Assembly (NCBI GenBank): GCA_958298945.1
Contig: OY282608.1
Span: forward strand, 74,634,806-74,698,805
Source of the DNA: Atherix ibis
Lineage: Eukaryota > Arthropoda > Insecta > Diptera > Athericidae
Length of the DNA stretch: 64,000 nucleotides
Direction: 5' to 3'
Under the pieces are notes generated by a model, which saw nothing but the letters and a program-made list of their open reading frames with translations, did not search any database and had not been told where the DNA came from. Position numbers and translations under genes: made by a program. Below, piece by piece: positions 42,330 to 57,146 of this stretch. Each line of letters opens with the position of its first letter. The first letter of the stretch is position 1.

Positions 42330-43724
42330 TAAACCCACAAACCAACAAACAAACAAACCAACAAACCAACAACCCAACAAACCAACAAACCAACAAACAA
42401 ACAAACCAAGAAACAAATAAACCAACAAACCCACAAACGAACAAACCAGCAAACCAACAAACCAACAAACCAACAAGCCAGCAAACCAACAAACCAACAA
42501 ATCAAAAAACCAACAAACCAACAAACCAACAAATCAACAAACCAACAAACCAACAAACGAACAAACCAACAAACCAACAAACCGACAAACAAACAAACCA
42601 ACAAACCAACAAACCAACAAACCAACAAACCAACAAACCAACAAACCAACGAACCAACAAACCAATAAACCAACAAACCAACAAACCAACAAACCAAAAA
42701 ACCAAGAAACCAACAAACCAAGAAACCAACAAACCAACAAACAAACAAACCAACAAACCAACAAACGAACAAACCAACAAACCAACAAACCAACAAACCA
42801 ACAAACCAATAAACCAACAAACCAACAAACCAACAAACCAACAAACCAACAAACAAATAAGTCAACAAACCAACAAACCAACAAATCAACAAACCAACAA
42901 ACCAACAAACCAACAAACATACAAACCAACAAACCAACAAAACAACAAACCAACAAACAAACAAACCAACAAACCAACCAACCAAGAAGCAAATAAACCA
43001 TCAAACCAACAAACGAACAAACGAACAAACGAACAAACCAACAAACCAACAAACCAACAAACCAACAAACCTACAAACCAACTAACCAACAAACCAACAA
43101 ACCTACAAACCAACAAACCAACAAACCAACAAACCAACAAACCAACAAACCAACAAACCAACGAACCAACAAACCAACAAACCAAGACACCAACAAACGA
43201 ACTAACCAACAAACCAACAAAAGAACAAACCAAAAAACCAACAAACATACAAACCAACGAACCAACAAACCAACAAACCAACAAATCAACAAACCAACAA
43301 ACCAACATACCAACAAACCAACGAACCAACAAACCAACAAACCAAGACACCAACAAACCAACAAAACAACAAACCAACAAACAAACAAACCAACAAACCA
43401 ACAAACCAACTAACCAAGAAACAAATAAACCAACAAACCAACAAACGAACAAACCAACAAACCAACAAACCAACAAACCAACAAACCAACAAACCAACAA
43501 ACCAACAAACCAACAAACCAACAAACCAACAAATTAACAAACCAACAAATCAACAAACCAACAATTTAACAAACCAACAAACCAACAAACCAACAAACCA
43601 ACAAATAAACAAACCAACAAACCAACAAACCAACAAACCAACAAAACCAACAAACCAACAAACCAACAAACCAACAAACCAACAATCCAACAAACCAACA
43701 AAAGAACAAACCAACCAACCAACA

Positions 43725-44067
43725 AACATACAACCCAACCAACCAAAAAACCAACAAACCAACAAACCAACAAATAAACAAACCAACAAACCAACAAACC
43801 AACAAACCAACAAAAGAACAAACCAACAAACCAACAAACCAACAAACCAACAAACCACCAAACCAACAAACCAACAAACCAGAAAACCAACAAACCAACA
43901 AACCAACAAACCAACAAACCAACAAACCAACAAACCAACAAACCAACAAATCAACAAACGAACAAACTAACAAACCAACAAACCAACAAACCAACAAACC
44001 AACAAACCAACAAACCAACAAACAAACAAACCAACAAACCAACAAACCTACAAACCAAAAAAACAAC
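43725..44067 (+). repeat. Module M copy 12
   Basis: The CATACAACCC tag is at 43,727. The AGCAAC element is lost and CGAACAAACTAACAAACC near 43,958 replaces CGAACAAACTAAAAAACC. CTACAAACC plus A-run ends at 44,067. Confidence 0.7.
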
Positions 44068-45705
44068 AAACCAACAAACCAACAAACCAACAAACCAACA
44101 AACCAACAAACCAACAAACCAACCAACCAACAAACCAACAAACCAACAAACCCACAAACCAACAAACAAACAAACCAACAAACCAACAATCCAACAAACC
44201 AACAAACCAACAAACCAACAAACCAACAAACCAACAAACCAACAAACCAACAAACCAACAAACCAACAAACCAACAAACCAACAAACCAACAAACCAACA
44301 AACCAATGAACCAACAAACCAACAAACCAACAAACCAACAAACCAATAAACAAACAAACCAACAAACCAACAAACCAACAAACCAACAAACCAACAAACC
44401 AACAAACCAACAAACCAACAAACCAACCAACCAACAAACCAACAAACCAACAAACCCACAAACCAACAAACAAACAAACCAACAAACCAACAACCCAACA
44501 AACCAACAAACCAACAAACAAACAAAACAACAAACCAACAAACCAACAAACCAAGAAACCAACAAACCAACAAACCAACAAACCAAAAAACCAAGAAACC
44601 AACAAACCAACAAACCAACAAACCAACAAACCAACAAACCAAAAAACCAACGAACCAACAAACCAACAAACCAACAAACTAACAAACCAATAAATAGACA
44701 AACCAACAAACCAATGAACCAACAAACCAACAAACCAGCAAACCAACAAACCAACAAACAAACAAACCAACAAACCAAAAAACCTGCAAACCAAGAAACA
44801 AATAAACCAACAAACCAACAAACGAATAAACCAACAAACCAACAAATCAACAAACCAACAAACCAACAAACCAACAAACCAACAAACCAACAAACAAACA
44901 AACCAACAAACCAACAAACCAACAAACCAACAAACCAACAAACCCACAAACTAACAAACAAACAAATAAACAAACCAACAAACCAACAAACCAACAAACC
45001 AACAAACCAACAAACCAACAAAACAACAAACCAACAAACAAACCAACCAAGAAATAAAAAACCAACCAACCAAGAAACAAAAAACCAACAAACCAACAAA
45101 CCAACAAACGAACAAACCAACAAACCAACAAACCAACAAATTAACAAACCAACAAACCAACAAACAAACAAACCAACAAACCAACAAACCAACAAACCAA
45201 CAAACCAACAAACCAACAAACCAACAAACCAACAAACCAACAAACCAACAAACCAACAAACCAACAAACCAACAAACGAATTAACCAACAAACCAACAAA
45301 AGAACAAACCAACAAACCAACAAACCAACAAACCAACAAACCAACAAACCAACAAACCAACGAACCAACAAACCAACAAACCAAGACACCAACAAACGAA
45401 CTAACCAACAAACCAACAAAAGAACAAACCAACAAACCAACAAACATACAAACCAACGAACCAACAAACCAACAAACCAACAAATCAACAAACCAAGAAA
45501 CCAACAAACCAACAAACCAACGAACCAACACGCCAAGACACCAACAAACCGACAAAACAACAAACCAACAAACAAACAAACCAACAAACCAACAAACCAA
45601 CCAACCAAAAAACAAATAAACCAACAAACTAACAAACGAACAAACGAACAAACCAACAAACCAACAAACCAACAAACCAACAAACCAACAAACCAACAAA
45701 CCAAC

Positions 45706-48700
45706 AAACTAACAAACCAACAAACCAACAAACCAACAAACCAACAAACAAACAAACCAACAAACCAACAAACCAACAAACCAACAAACCAACAAACCAA
45801 CAAACCAACAAACGAACAAACCAACAACCAAACAAACCAACAAATAAACAAACCAACAAACCAACAAACCAACAAACCAACAAACCAACAAACCAACAAA
45901 CCAACAAAAGAACAATCCAACAAACCAACAAACCAACAAACCAAGAAACCACCAAACCAACAGACCAACACTCCAACAAACCAGGAAACCAACAAACCAA
46001 CAAACCAAAAACCAACAAAACAACAAACCAAGAAACGAACAAACCAACAAACCAACAAACCAACAAACCAACAAACCAACAAACCAACAAACCAACAAAC
46101 CAACAAACCAACAAACCAACAAACAAACAAACCAAAAAAACAACAAACCAACAAACCAACAAACCAACAAACCAACAAACCAACAAACCAACAAACCAAC
46201 AAACCAACAAACCAACAAACCAACAAACCAACAAACCAACAAACCAACAAACCAACAAACCAACAAGCCAACAAACCAACAAACCAACAAACCAACAAAC
46301 CAACAAACCAACAAACCAACAAACCAACAAACCAACAAACCAACAAACCAATAAACCCACAAACCAACAAACAAACAAACCAACAAACCAACAACCCAAC
46401 AAACCAACAAACCAACAAACAAACAAACCAAGAAACAAATAAACCAACAAACCCACAAACGAACAAACCAGCAAACCAACAAACCAACAAACCAACAAGC
46501 CAGCAAACCAACAAACCAACAAATCAAAAAACCAACAAACCAACAAACCAACAAATCAACAAACCAACAAACCAACAAACGAACAAACCAACAAACCAAC
46601 AAACCGACAAACAAACAAACCAACAAACCAACAAACCAACAAACCAACAAACCAACAAACCAACAAACCAACGAACCAACAAACCAATAAACCAACAAAC
46701 CAACAAACCAACAAACCAAAAAACCAAGAAACCAACAAACCAAGAAACCAACAAACCAACAAACAAACAAACCAACAAACCAACAAACGAACAAACCAAC
46801 AAACCAACAAACCAACAAACCAACAAACCAATAAACCAACAAACCAACAAACCAACAAACCAACAAACCAACAAACCAACAAACCAACAAACAAATAAGT
46901 CAACAAACCAACAAACCAACAAATCAACAAACCAACAAACCAACAAACCACCAAACATACAAACCAACAAACCAACAAAACAACAAACCAACAAACAAAC
47001 AAACCAACAAACCAACCAACCAAGAAGCAAATAAACCATCAAACCAACAAACGAACAAACGAACAAACGAACAAACCAACAAACCAACAAACCAACAAAC
47101 CAACAAACCTACAAACCAACTAACCAACAAACCAACAAACCTACAAACCAACAAACCAACAAACCAACAAACCAACAAACCAACAAACCAACAAACCAAC
47201 GAACCAACAAACCAACAAACCAAGACACCAACAAACGAACTAACCAACAAACCAACAAAAGAACAAACCAAAAAACCAACAAACATACAAACCAACGAAC
47301 CAACAAACCAACAAACCAACAAATCAACAAACCAACAAACCAACATACCAACAAACCAACGAACCAACAAACCAACAAACCAAGACACCAACAAACCAAC
47401 AAAACAACAAACCAACAAACAAACAAACCAACAAACCAACAAACCAACCAACCAAGAAACAAATAAACCAACAAACCAACAAACGAACAAACCAACAAAC
47501 CAACAAACCAACAAACCAACAAACCAACAAACCAACAAACCAACAAACCAACAAACCAACAAATTAACAAACCAACAAATTAACAAACCAACAATTTAAC
47601 AAACCAACAAACCAACAAACCAACAAACCAACAAACCAACAAATAAACAAACCAACAAACCAACAAACCAACAAACCAACAAAACCAACAAACCAACAAA
47701 CCAACAAACCAACAAACCAACAATCCAACAAACCAACAAAAGAACAAACCAACCAACCAACAAACATACAACCCAACCAACCAAAAAACCAACAAACCAA
47801 CAAACCAACAAATAAACAAACCAACAAACCAACAAACCAACAAACCAACAAAAGAACAAACCAACAAACCAACAAACCAACAAACCAACAAACCACCAAA
47901 CCAACAAACCAACAAACCAGAAAACCAACAAACCAACAAACCAACAAACCAACAAACCAACAAACCAACAAACCAACAAACCAACAAACCAACAAACGAA
48001 CAAACTAACAAACCAACAAACCAACAAACCAACAAACCAACAAACCAACAAACCAACAAACAAACAAACCAACAAACCAACAAACCTACAAACCAAAAAA
48101 ACAACAAACCAACAAACCAACAAACCAACAAACCAACAAACCAACAAACCAACAAACCAACCAACCAACAAACCAACAAACCAACAAACCCACAAACCAA
48201 CAAACAAACAAACCAACAAACCAACAATCCAACAAACCAACAAACCAACAAACCAACAAACCAACAAACCAACAAACCAACAAACCAACAAACCAACAAA
48301 CCAACAAACCAACAAACCAACAAACCAACAAACCAACAAACCAACAAACCAATGAACCAACAAACCAACAAACCAACAAACCAATAAACAAACAAACCAA
48401 CAAACCAACAAACCAACAAACCAACAAACCAACAAACCAACAAACCAACAAACCAACAAACCAACCAACCAACAAACCAACAAACCAACAAACCCACAAA
48501 CCAACAAACAAACAAACCAACAAACCAACAACCCAACAAACCAACAAACCAACAAACAAACAAAACAACAAACCAACAAACCAACAAACCAAGAAACCAA
48601 CAAACCAACAAACCAACAAACCAACAAACCAACAAACCAACAAACCAACAAACCAACAAACCAACAAACCAACAAACCAAAAAACCAACGAACCAACAAA

Positions 48701-49800
48701 CCAACAAACCAACAAACTAACAAACCAATAAATAGACAAACCAACAAACCAATGAACCAACAAACCAACAAACCAGCAAACCAACAAACCAACAAACAAA
48801 CAAACCAACAAACCAAAAAACCTGCAAACCAAGAAACAAATAAACCAACAAACCAACAAACGAATAAACCAACAAACCAACAAATCAACAAACCAACAAA
48901 CCAACAAACCAACAAACCAACAAACCAACAAACAAACAAACCAACAAACCAACAAACCAACAAACCAACAAACCAACAAACCCACAAACTAACAAACAAA
49001 CAAATAAACAAACCAACAAACCAACAAACCAACAAACCAACAAACCAACAAACCAACAAAACAACAAACCAACAAACAAACCAACCAAGAAATAAAAAAC
49101 CAACCAACCAAGAAACAAAAAACCAACAAACCAACAAACCAACAAACGAACAAACCAACAAACCAACAAACCAACAAATTAACAAACCAACAAACCAACA
49201 AACAAACAAACCAACAAACCAACAAACCAACAAACCAACAAACCAACAAACCAACAAACCAACAAACCAACAAACCAACAAACCAACAAACCAACAAACC
49301 AACAAACCAACAAACGAATTAACCAACAAACCAACAAAAGAACAAACCAACAAACCAACAAACCAACAAACCAACAAACCAACAAACCAACAAACCAACA
49401 AACCAACGAACCAACAAACCAACAAACCAAGACACCAACAAACGAACTAACCAACAAACCAACAAAAGAACAAACCAACAAACCAACAAACATACAAAAC
49501 AACGAACCAACAAACCAACAAACCAACAAATCAACAAACCAAGAAACCAACAAACCAACAAACCAACGAACCAACACACCAAGACACCAACAAACCGACA
49601 AAACAACAAACCAACAAACAAACAAACCAACAAACCAACAAACCAACCAACCAAAAAACAAATAAACCAACAAACTAACAAACGAACAAACGAACAAACC
49701 AACAAACCAACAAACCAACAAACCAACAAACCAACAAACCAACAAACCAACAAACTAACAAACCAACAAACCAACAAACCAACAAACCAACAAACAAACA
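45706..49800 (+). repeat. ~4.04 kb tandem duplication, copy 2
   Basis: This is the head-to-tail partner of 41,690-45,705. AACAACCAAAC lies near 45,826, CACTCCAACAAACCAGG near 45,968, AAGCAAATAAACCATC near 47,026, CAATTTAAC near 47,592 and CGAATTAACC near 49,316. Near 45,530 of copy 1 there is CACGCC where copy 2 has CACACC (49,574). Confidence 0.88.
47763..48105 (+). repeat. Module M copy 13
   Basis: This is the partner of copy 12 at offset 4,038 and shares its loss of AGCAAC and its CTAACAAACC change. Confidence 0.7.
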
Positions 49801-50432
49801 AACCAACAAACCAACAAACCAACAAACCAACAAACCAACAAACCAACAAACCAACAAACCAAGACACCAACAAACGAACTAACCAACAAACCAACAAAAG
49901 AACAAACCAACAAACCAACAAACATACAAACCAACAAACCAACAAACCAACAAATCAACAAACCAACAAACCAACAAACCAACAAACCAACGAACCAACA
50001 AACCAACAAACCAAGACACCAACAAACCAACAAAACAACAATTCAACAAACCAACAAACCAACAAACCAACCAACCAAGAAATCATAAAACCAACAAACT
50101 AACAAACGAACAAACCAACAAACCAACAAACCAACAAACCAACAAACCAACAAACCAACAAACCAACAAACCAACAAACCAAGAAACCAACAAACTAACA
50201 AACCAACAAACCAACAAACCAACAAACCAACAAACCAACAAACAAACAAACCAACCAACCAACAAACCAACAAACCAACAAACCAACAAACCAACAAACC
50301 AACAAACCAACAATTCAACAAAACAACAAACCAACAAACCAACAAACCAACAAACCAACAAACCAACAAACCAACAAACCAACAAACCAACAAACCAACA
50401 AACCAACAAAAGAACAAACCAACCAACCAACA

Positions 50433-50574
50433 AACATACAACCCAACCAATCGAAAAGCCAACAAACCAACAAACCAACAAATAAACAAACCAACAAACC
50501 AACAAACCAACAAACCAACAAAAGAACAAACCAACAAACCAACAAACCAGCAAACCAACAAACCACCAAACCAA
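50433..50574 (+). repeat. Module M copy 14 (decayed and truncated, last copy)
   Basis: The CATACAACCC tag is at 50,435, but the following element reads CCAATCGAAAAGCC (50,447) instead of ACCAACCAAAAAACC. AAATAAAC, AAAAGAAC, CCAGC and CCACC follow. CCAGAAAACC and everything beyond are missing. This is the last copy before the change of subfamily. Confidence 0.7.
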
Positions 50575-51924
50575 CAAACCAACAAACCAACAAACCAACA
50601 AACCAACAAACCAACAAGCCAACAAACCAACAAACCAACAGACGAACAAACGAACAAACCAATAAACCAACAAACCAACAAACGAACAAACCAACAAACC
50701 AAGAAACCACCAAACCAACAAACCAAAAAACAAACAAACCAACAAACCAACAAACCAACAAACCAACAAACCAACAAACCAACAAACCAGCAAGCCAACA
50801 AACCAAAAACCCAAAAAACCAACAAACCAACAAACCAACAAACCAACAAGCCAACAAGCCAACAAACCAACAATCCAACAAACGCACAAACCAACAAACC
50901 AACAAGCCAACAAACCAACAAACGAACAAACGAACAAACGAACAAACCAACAAACCAACAAACCAACAAACCAACAAGCCAACAAACCAATAAATCAACA
51001 AACGAACAAACGAACAAATTAACAAACCAACAAACGAACAAACCAACAAACCAACAAACCAACAAACCAACAAGCCAACAAACCAACAAATCAACAAACC
51101 AACAAACGAACAAACCAACAAACCAACAAACCAACAAACCAACAAATGAACAAACCATCAAACAAACAAACCAACAAACCAACAAACCAACAAACGAACA
51201 AACCAACAAACCAACAAACCAACAAACCAACAAACCAAGTAACCAACAAACTAACAAACCAACAAACCAACAAGCCAATAAACCAACAAGCCAACAAACC
51301 AACAAGCCAACAAGCCAACAAACCAACAAACCAACAAACCAACAAACCAAAAAACCAACAAACAAACAAACCAACAAACCAACAAACCAACAAACCAACA
51401 AACCAACAAACGAACAAACCAATAAACCAACAAGCCAACAAGCCAACAAACCAACAAGCCAACAAACGAACAAACCAATAAACAAACAAACCAACAAACC
51501 AACAAACCAACAAACCAACAAACCAACAAACCAACAAACCAACAAACCAACAAACGAAGAAACCAACAAACCAACAAACCAACAAACCAACAAGCCAACA
51601 AACCAACAAACCAACAAACCAACAAACGAACAAACGAATAAACAAACAAACCAACAAACCAACAAACCAACAAACCAACAAACCAACAAACCAACAAGCC
51701 AACAAACCAACAAACCAACAAACCAACAAACCAATATACCAACAAACGAACAAAGCAACAAACCAACAAACCAACAAAAAAATAAACCAACGAACCAACA
51801 AACCAACAAACCAACAAACCAACAAACCAACAAACAAATAAACAAACAAACCAACAAACCAACAAACAAACAAACCAACAAACCAACAAACCAACAAACA
51901 AATAAACCAACAAACCAACAAACC

Positions 51925-52060
51925 AACCAACCAACATACAAATAAGCCAACAAACCAACAAACCAACAAACAAACAAACCAACAAACAAACAAACCAAAA
52001 AACCAAAAAGCCAACAAGCAAACAAACCAACAAGCCAACAAACCAACAAACAAACAAACC
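51925..52060 (+). repeat. CATACAAATAAGCC block, copy 1
   Basis: ACCAACCAACATACAAATAAGCC near 51,925 is followed by CAAACAAACC, CAAACAAACC and AAAAAACC, then AAGCC octamers. The same ordered group occurs near 62,335 and 62,917, so three dispersed copies tie the start and end of the right-hand domain together. Confidence 0.7.
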
Positions 52061-55000
52061 AACAAACGAACAAACCAACAAACCAACAAACCAACAAGCC
52101 AACAAACGAACAAACCAACAAACCAACATACCAAGAAACCAACAAAACAACAAACCAACAAGCCAACAAACGAACAAACGAACAAACCAACAAACCAACA
52201 AACCAATAAACCAACAAACCAACAAACCAACAAACCAACAAACCGACAAGCCAACAAGCCAACAAACCAACAAACGAACAAACCAACAAACGAACAAACC
52301 AAAAAACCAACAAACCAACAAGCCAACAAACCAACAAACCAACAAACGAACAAACCACAAACCAACAAACCAACAAACCAACAAAACAACAAACCAACAA
52401 ACCAACAAACCAACAAACCAACAAACCAACAAACCAACAAACCAACAAACCAACAAACCAACAAACCAACAAACCAACAAACCAACAAACCAACAAACGA
52501 ACAAACGAACAAACCAACAAACCAACAAACCAACAAACCAACAAACCAACAAACCAACAAACGAACAAACCAACAAACAAACAAACCAACAAACGAACAA
52601 ACCAACAAACCAACAAACCAACAAGCCAACAAACGAACAAACCAACAAACCAACAAACCAAGAAACCAACAAACCAACAAGCCAACAAACGAACAAACCA
52701 GCAAACCAACAAACCAAGAAACCAACAAACCAACAAACCAACAAACCAACAAGCCAACAAGCCAAAAAACCAACAAACGAACAAATCAACAAACCAACAA
52801 ACCAACAAACCAACAAACGAACAAACCAACAAACCAACAAACCAACAAACCAACAAACCAACAAACCAACAAACGAACAAACGAACAACCCAACAAACCA
52901 ACAAACCAACAAACGAACAAACCAACCAACCAACAAACCAACAAACCAACAAACCAACAAACCAACAAACCAACAAACCAACAAACCAACAAACAAACAA
53001 ACGAACAAACCAACAAACCAACAAACCAACAAACCAACAAACCAACAAACCAACAAACCAACAAACCAACAAACCAACAAACCAACAAACCAACAAACCA
53101 ACAAACGAACAAACCAACAAACAAACAAACCAACAAACGAACAAACCAACAAACCAACAAACCAACAAGCCAACAAACGAATAAACCAACAAACCAACAA
53201 ACCAAGAAACCAACAAACCAACAAGCCAGCAAACGAACAAACCAGCAAACCAACAAACCAAGAAACCAACAAACCAACAAACCAACAAACCAACAAGCCA
53301 ACAAGCCAATAAACCAACAAACGAACAAACCAACAAACCAACAAACCAACAAACCAACAAACGAACAAACCAACAAACCAACAAACCAACAAACCAACAA
53401 ACCAACAAACGAACAAACGAACAAACCAACAAACCAACAAACCAACAAACGAACAAACCAACAAACAAACAAACCAACAAACCACAAACCAACAAACCAA
53501 CAAACCAACAAACCAACAAACCAACAAACCAACAAACCAACAAACCAACAAACCAACAAACCAACAAACCAACAAACCAACAAACCAACAAACCAACAAA
53601 CCAACAAACCAACAAACGAACAAACGAACAAACCAACAAACCAACAAACCAACAAACCAACAAACCAACAAACCAACAAACGAACAAACCAACAAACAAA
53701 CAAACCAACAAACGAACAAACGAACAAACCAACAAACCAACAAACCAACAAGCCAACAAACGAACAAACCAACAAACCAACAAACCAAGAAACCAACAAA
53801 CCAACAAGCCAACAAACGAACAAACCAGCAAACCAACAAACCAAGAAACCAACAAACCAACAAACCAACAAACCAACAAGCCAACAAGCCAAAAAACCAA
53901 CAAACGAACAAACCAACAAACCAACAAACCAACAAACCAACAAACCAACAAACGAACAAACCAACAAACCAACAAACCAACAAACCAACAAACCAACAAA
54001 CCAACAAACGAACAAACGAACAACCCAACAAACCAACAAACCAACAAACGAACAAACCAACCAACCAACAAACCAACAAACCAACAAACCAACAAACCAA
54101 CAAACCAACAAACCAACAAACCAACAAACGAACAAACGAACAAACCAACAAACCAACAAACCAACAAACCAACAAACCAACAAACCAACAAACCAACAAA
54201 CCAACAAACCAACAAACCAACAAACTAACAAACCAACAAACGAACAAACCAACAAACAAACAAACCAACAAACGAACAAACCAACAAACCAACAAACCAA
54301 CAAGCCAACAAACGAACAAACCAACAAAATAACAAACCAAGAAACCAACAAACCAACAAGCCAACAAACGAACAAACCAGCAAACCAACAAACCAAGAAA
54401 CCAACAAACCAACAAACCAACAAACCAACAAGCCAACAAGCCAATAAACCAACAAACGAACAAACCAACAAACCAACAAACCAACAAACCAACAAACGAA
54501 CTAACCAACAAACCAACAAACCAACAAACCAACAAACCAACAAACGAACAAACGAACAAACCAACAAACCAACAAACCAACAAACGAACAAACCAACAAA
54601 CCAACAAACCAACAAACCAACAAACCAACAAACCAACAAACCAACAAACCAACAAACCAACAAACCAACAAACGAACAAACGAACAAACCAACAAACCAA
54701 CAAACCAACAAACCAATAAACCAACAAACCAACAAACCAACAAACCAACAAAACAAACAAACCAAAAAACGAACAACCCAACAAACCAACAAACCAACAA
54801 ACCAACAAGCCAACAAACCAACAAACCAACAAACGAACAAACGAACAAACCAACAAACCAACAAACCAACAAACGAACAAACAAACAAACCAACAAACCA
54901 ACAAACCAACAAATGCACAAACGAACACACCAACAAACCAACAAACCAACAAACCAACAAACGAACAAACCAACAAACCAACAAACCAACAAACCAACAA

Positions 55001-55800
55001 ACCAACAAACCAACAAACCAACAAACCAACAAACCAACAAACCAACAAACCAACAAACCAACAAACGAACAAACGAACAAACGAACAAACCAACAAACCA
55101 ACAAACCAACAAACCAACAAACCAACAAACCAACAAACCAACAACCCAACAAACCAACAAAACAAACAAACCAAAAAACGAACAAACCAACAAGCCAACA
55201 AGCCAACAAACCAACAAACGAACAAACCAACAAACGAACAAACCAAAAAACCAACAAACCAACTAACCAACAAACCAACAAACCAACAAACGAACAAACC
55301 ACAAACCAACAAACCAACAAACCAACAAACCAACAAACCAACAAACCAACAAACCAACAAACCAACAAACCAACAAACCAACAAACCAACAAACCAACAA
55401 ACCAACAAACCAACAAACCAACAAACCAACAAACCAACAAACGAACAAACGAACAAACCAACAAACCAACAAACCAACAAACCAACAAACCAACAAACCA
55501 ACAAACCAACAAACCAACAAACCAACAAACCAACAAACGAACAAACCAACAAACGAACAAACGAACAAACCAACAAACCAACAAACCAACAAACCAACAA
55601 ACCAACAAGAAAACAAACCAACAAGCCAACAAACCAACAAACCAACAAACGAACAAACGAACAAACCAACAAACCAACAAACCAACAAACCAACAAACCA
55701 ACAAACCAACAAACGAACAACCCAACAAACCAACAAACCAACAAGCCAACAAGCCAACAAACCAACAAGCCAACAAAAGAACAAACGAACAAACCAACCA

Positions 55801-57146
55801 ACTAACAAACGAATAAACCAACAAACATACAAACCAACAAGCCAACTAACCAACAAACCAACAAACCAACAAGCCAACAAGCCAACAAACCAACAAGCCA
55901 ACAAAAGAACAAACGAACAAACCAACAAACTAACAAACGAATAAACCAACAAACCAACAAACCAACAAGCCAACAAACCAACAAACCAACAAACCAACAA
56001 ACGAACAAACCAACAAACCAACAAACCAACAAACCAACAAACCAACAAACCAACAAACCAACAAGCCAACAAACCAACAAACGAACAAACCAACAAGCCA
56101 ACAAACCAACAAACCAACAAACCAACAAACCAACAAACCAAGAAACCAACAAACCAACAAACCAACAAACGAACAAACGTACAAACCAACAAACAAACAA
56201 ACCAACAAACGAACAAACCAACAAACCAACAAACCAACAAACCAACAAACCAACAAACGAACAAACCAACAAACCAACAAACCAACAAACCAACAAACCA
56301 ACAAACCAACAAACCAACAAACCAACAAACCAACAAACCAACAAACCAACAAACCAACAAACCAACAAACCAACAAAACAAACAAACCAAAAAACCAACA
56401 AACCAACAAACCAACAAACCAACAAACCAACAAACCAACAAACCAACAAACGAACAAACGAACAAACCAACAAACCAACAAACCAACAAACCAACAAGCC
56501 AACAAACCAACAAACAAACAAACCAACAAACGAACAAACCAACAAACCAACAAACCAACAAACGAACAAACGAACAAACCAACAAACCAACAAACCAACA
56601 AACGAACAAACCAACAAACCAACAAACCAACAAACCAACAAACTAACAAACCAACAAACCAACAAACCAACAAACCAACAAACCAACAAACCAACAAACC
56701 AACAAACGAACAAACGAACAAACCAACAAACCAACAAACCAACAAACCAACAAACCAAAAAACCAACAAACCAACAAACCAACAAAACAAACAAACCAAA
56801 AAACGAACAAACCAACAAGCCAACAAGCCAACAAACCAACAAACGAACAAACCAACAAACGAACAAACCAAAAAACCAACAAACCAACTAACCAAAAAAC
56901 CAACAAACCAACAAACGAACAAACCACAAACCAACAAACCAACAAACCAACAAACCAACAAACCAACAAACCAACAAGCCAACAAACCAACAAACCAACA
57001 AACCAACAAACGAACAAACGAACAAACCAACAAACCAACAAACCAACAAACCAACAAACGAACAACCCAACAAACCAACAAACCAACAAGCCAACAAGCC
57101 AACAAACCAATAAGCCAACAAAAGAACAAACGAACAAACCAACAAA
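55801..57146 (+). repeat. Right-domain higher-order unit U1 (1,345 bp)
   Basis: The unit begins at CTAACAAACGAATAAACC with a CATACAAACCAACAAGCC tag just after it. A second CTAACAAACGAATAAACC without the CATACA tag follows 128 bases later (55,931). The unit contains CGTACAAACC near 56,178 and two AAAACAAACAAACC slips near 56,376 and 56,783. It ends at the next CTAAC tag at 57,148. Confidence 0.8.

Larger units (their letters stand above)
41690..45705 (+). repeat. ~4.04 kb tandem duplication, copy 1
   Basis: The markers AACAACCAAAC near 41,764, CACTCCAACAAACCAGG near 41,908, AAGCCAGC near 42,475, AAGCAAATAAACCATC near 42,987, CAATTTAAC near 43,562, CATACAACCC at 43,727, CAATGAACC at 44,306, the GAAATAAAAAACC group near 45,050 and CGAATTAACC near 45,277 recur downstream with offsets of 4,022, 4,038, 4,046 and 4,062. 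All these steps are multiples of 8. The partner follows directly. Confidence 0.88.

Noticed and set aside
44306..45619. + strand frame of 437 codons rich in N, Q, T, K and P, resembling a prion-like low-complexity protein
   Set aside because: It is the translation of the same octamer on the other strand. Its ATG arises from a single CAATGAACC variant, also seen at 7,324, 9,308, 14,002 and 48,352.
50400..50460. CATACAACCCAACCAATCGAAAAGCC as a regulatory site
   Set aside because: It is a decayed copy of the module M opening tag found 13 other times in the window.
51251..55801. Very long - strand open frame (about 1,500 codons of LLVCWFVG-like repeats), and all similar frames on both strands
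   Set aside because: The octamer lacks stop codons in every frame, so openness carries no coding signal. The frames have no start context, end at arbitrary substitutions, overlap each other in all phases, and give the same octapeptide in every frame.
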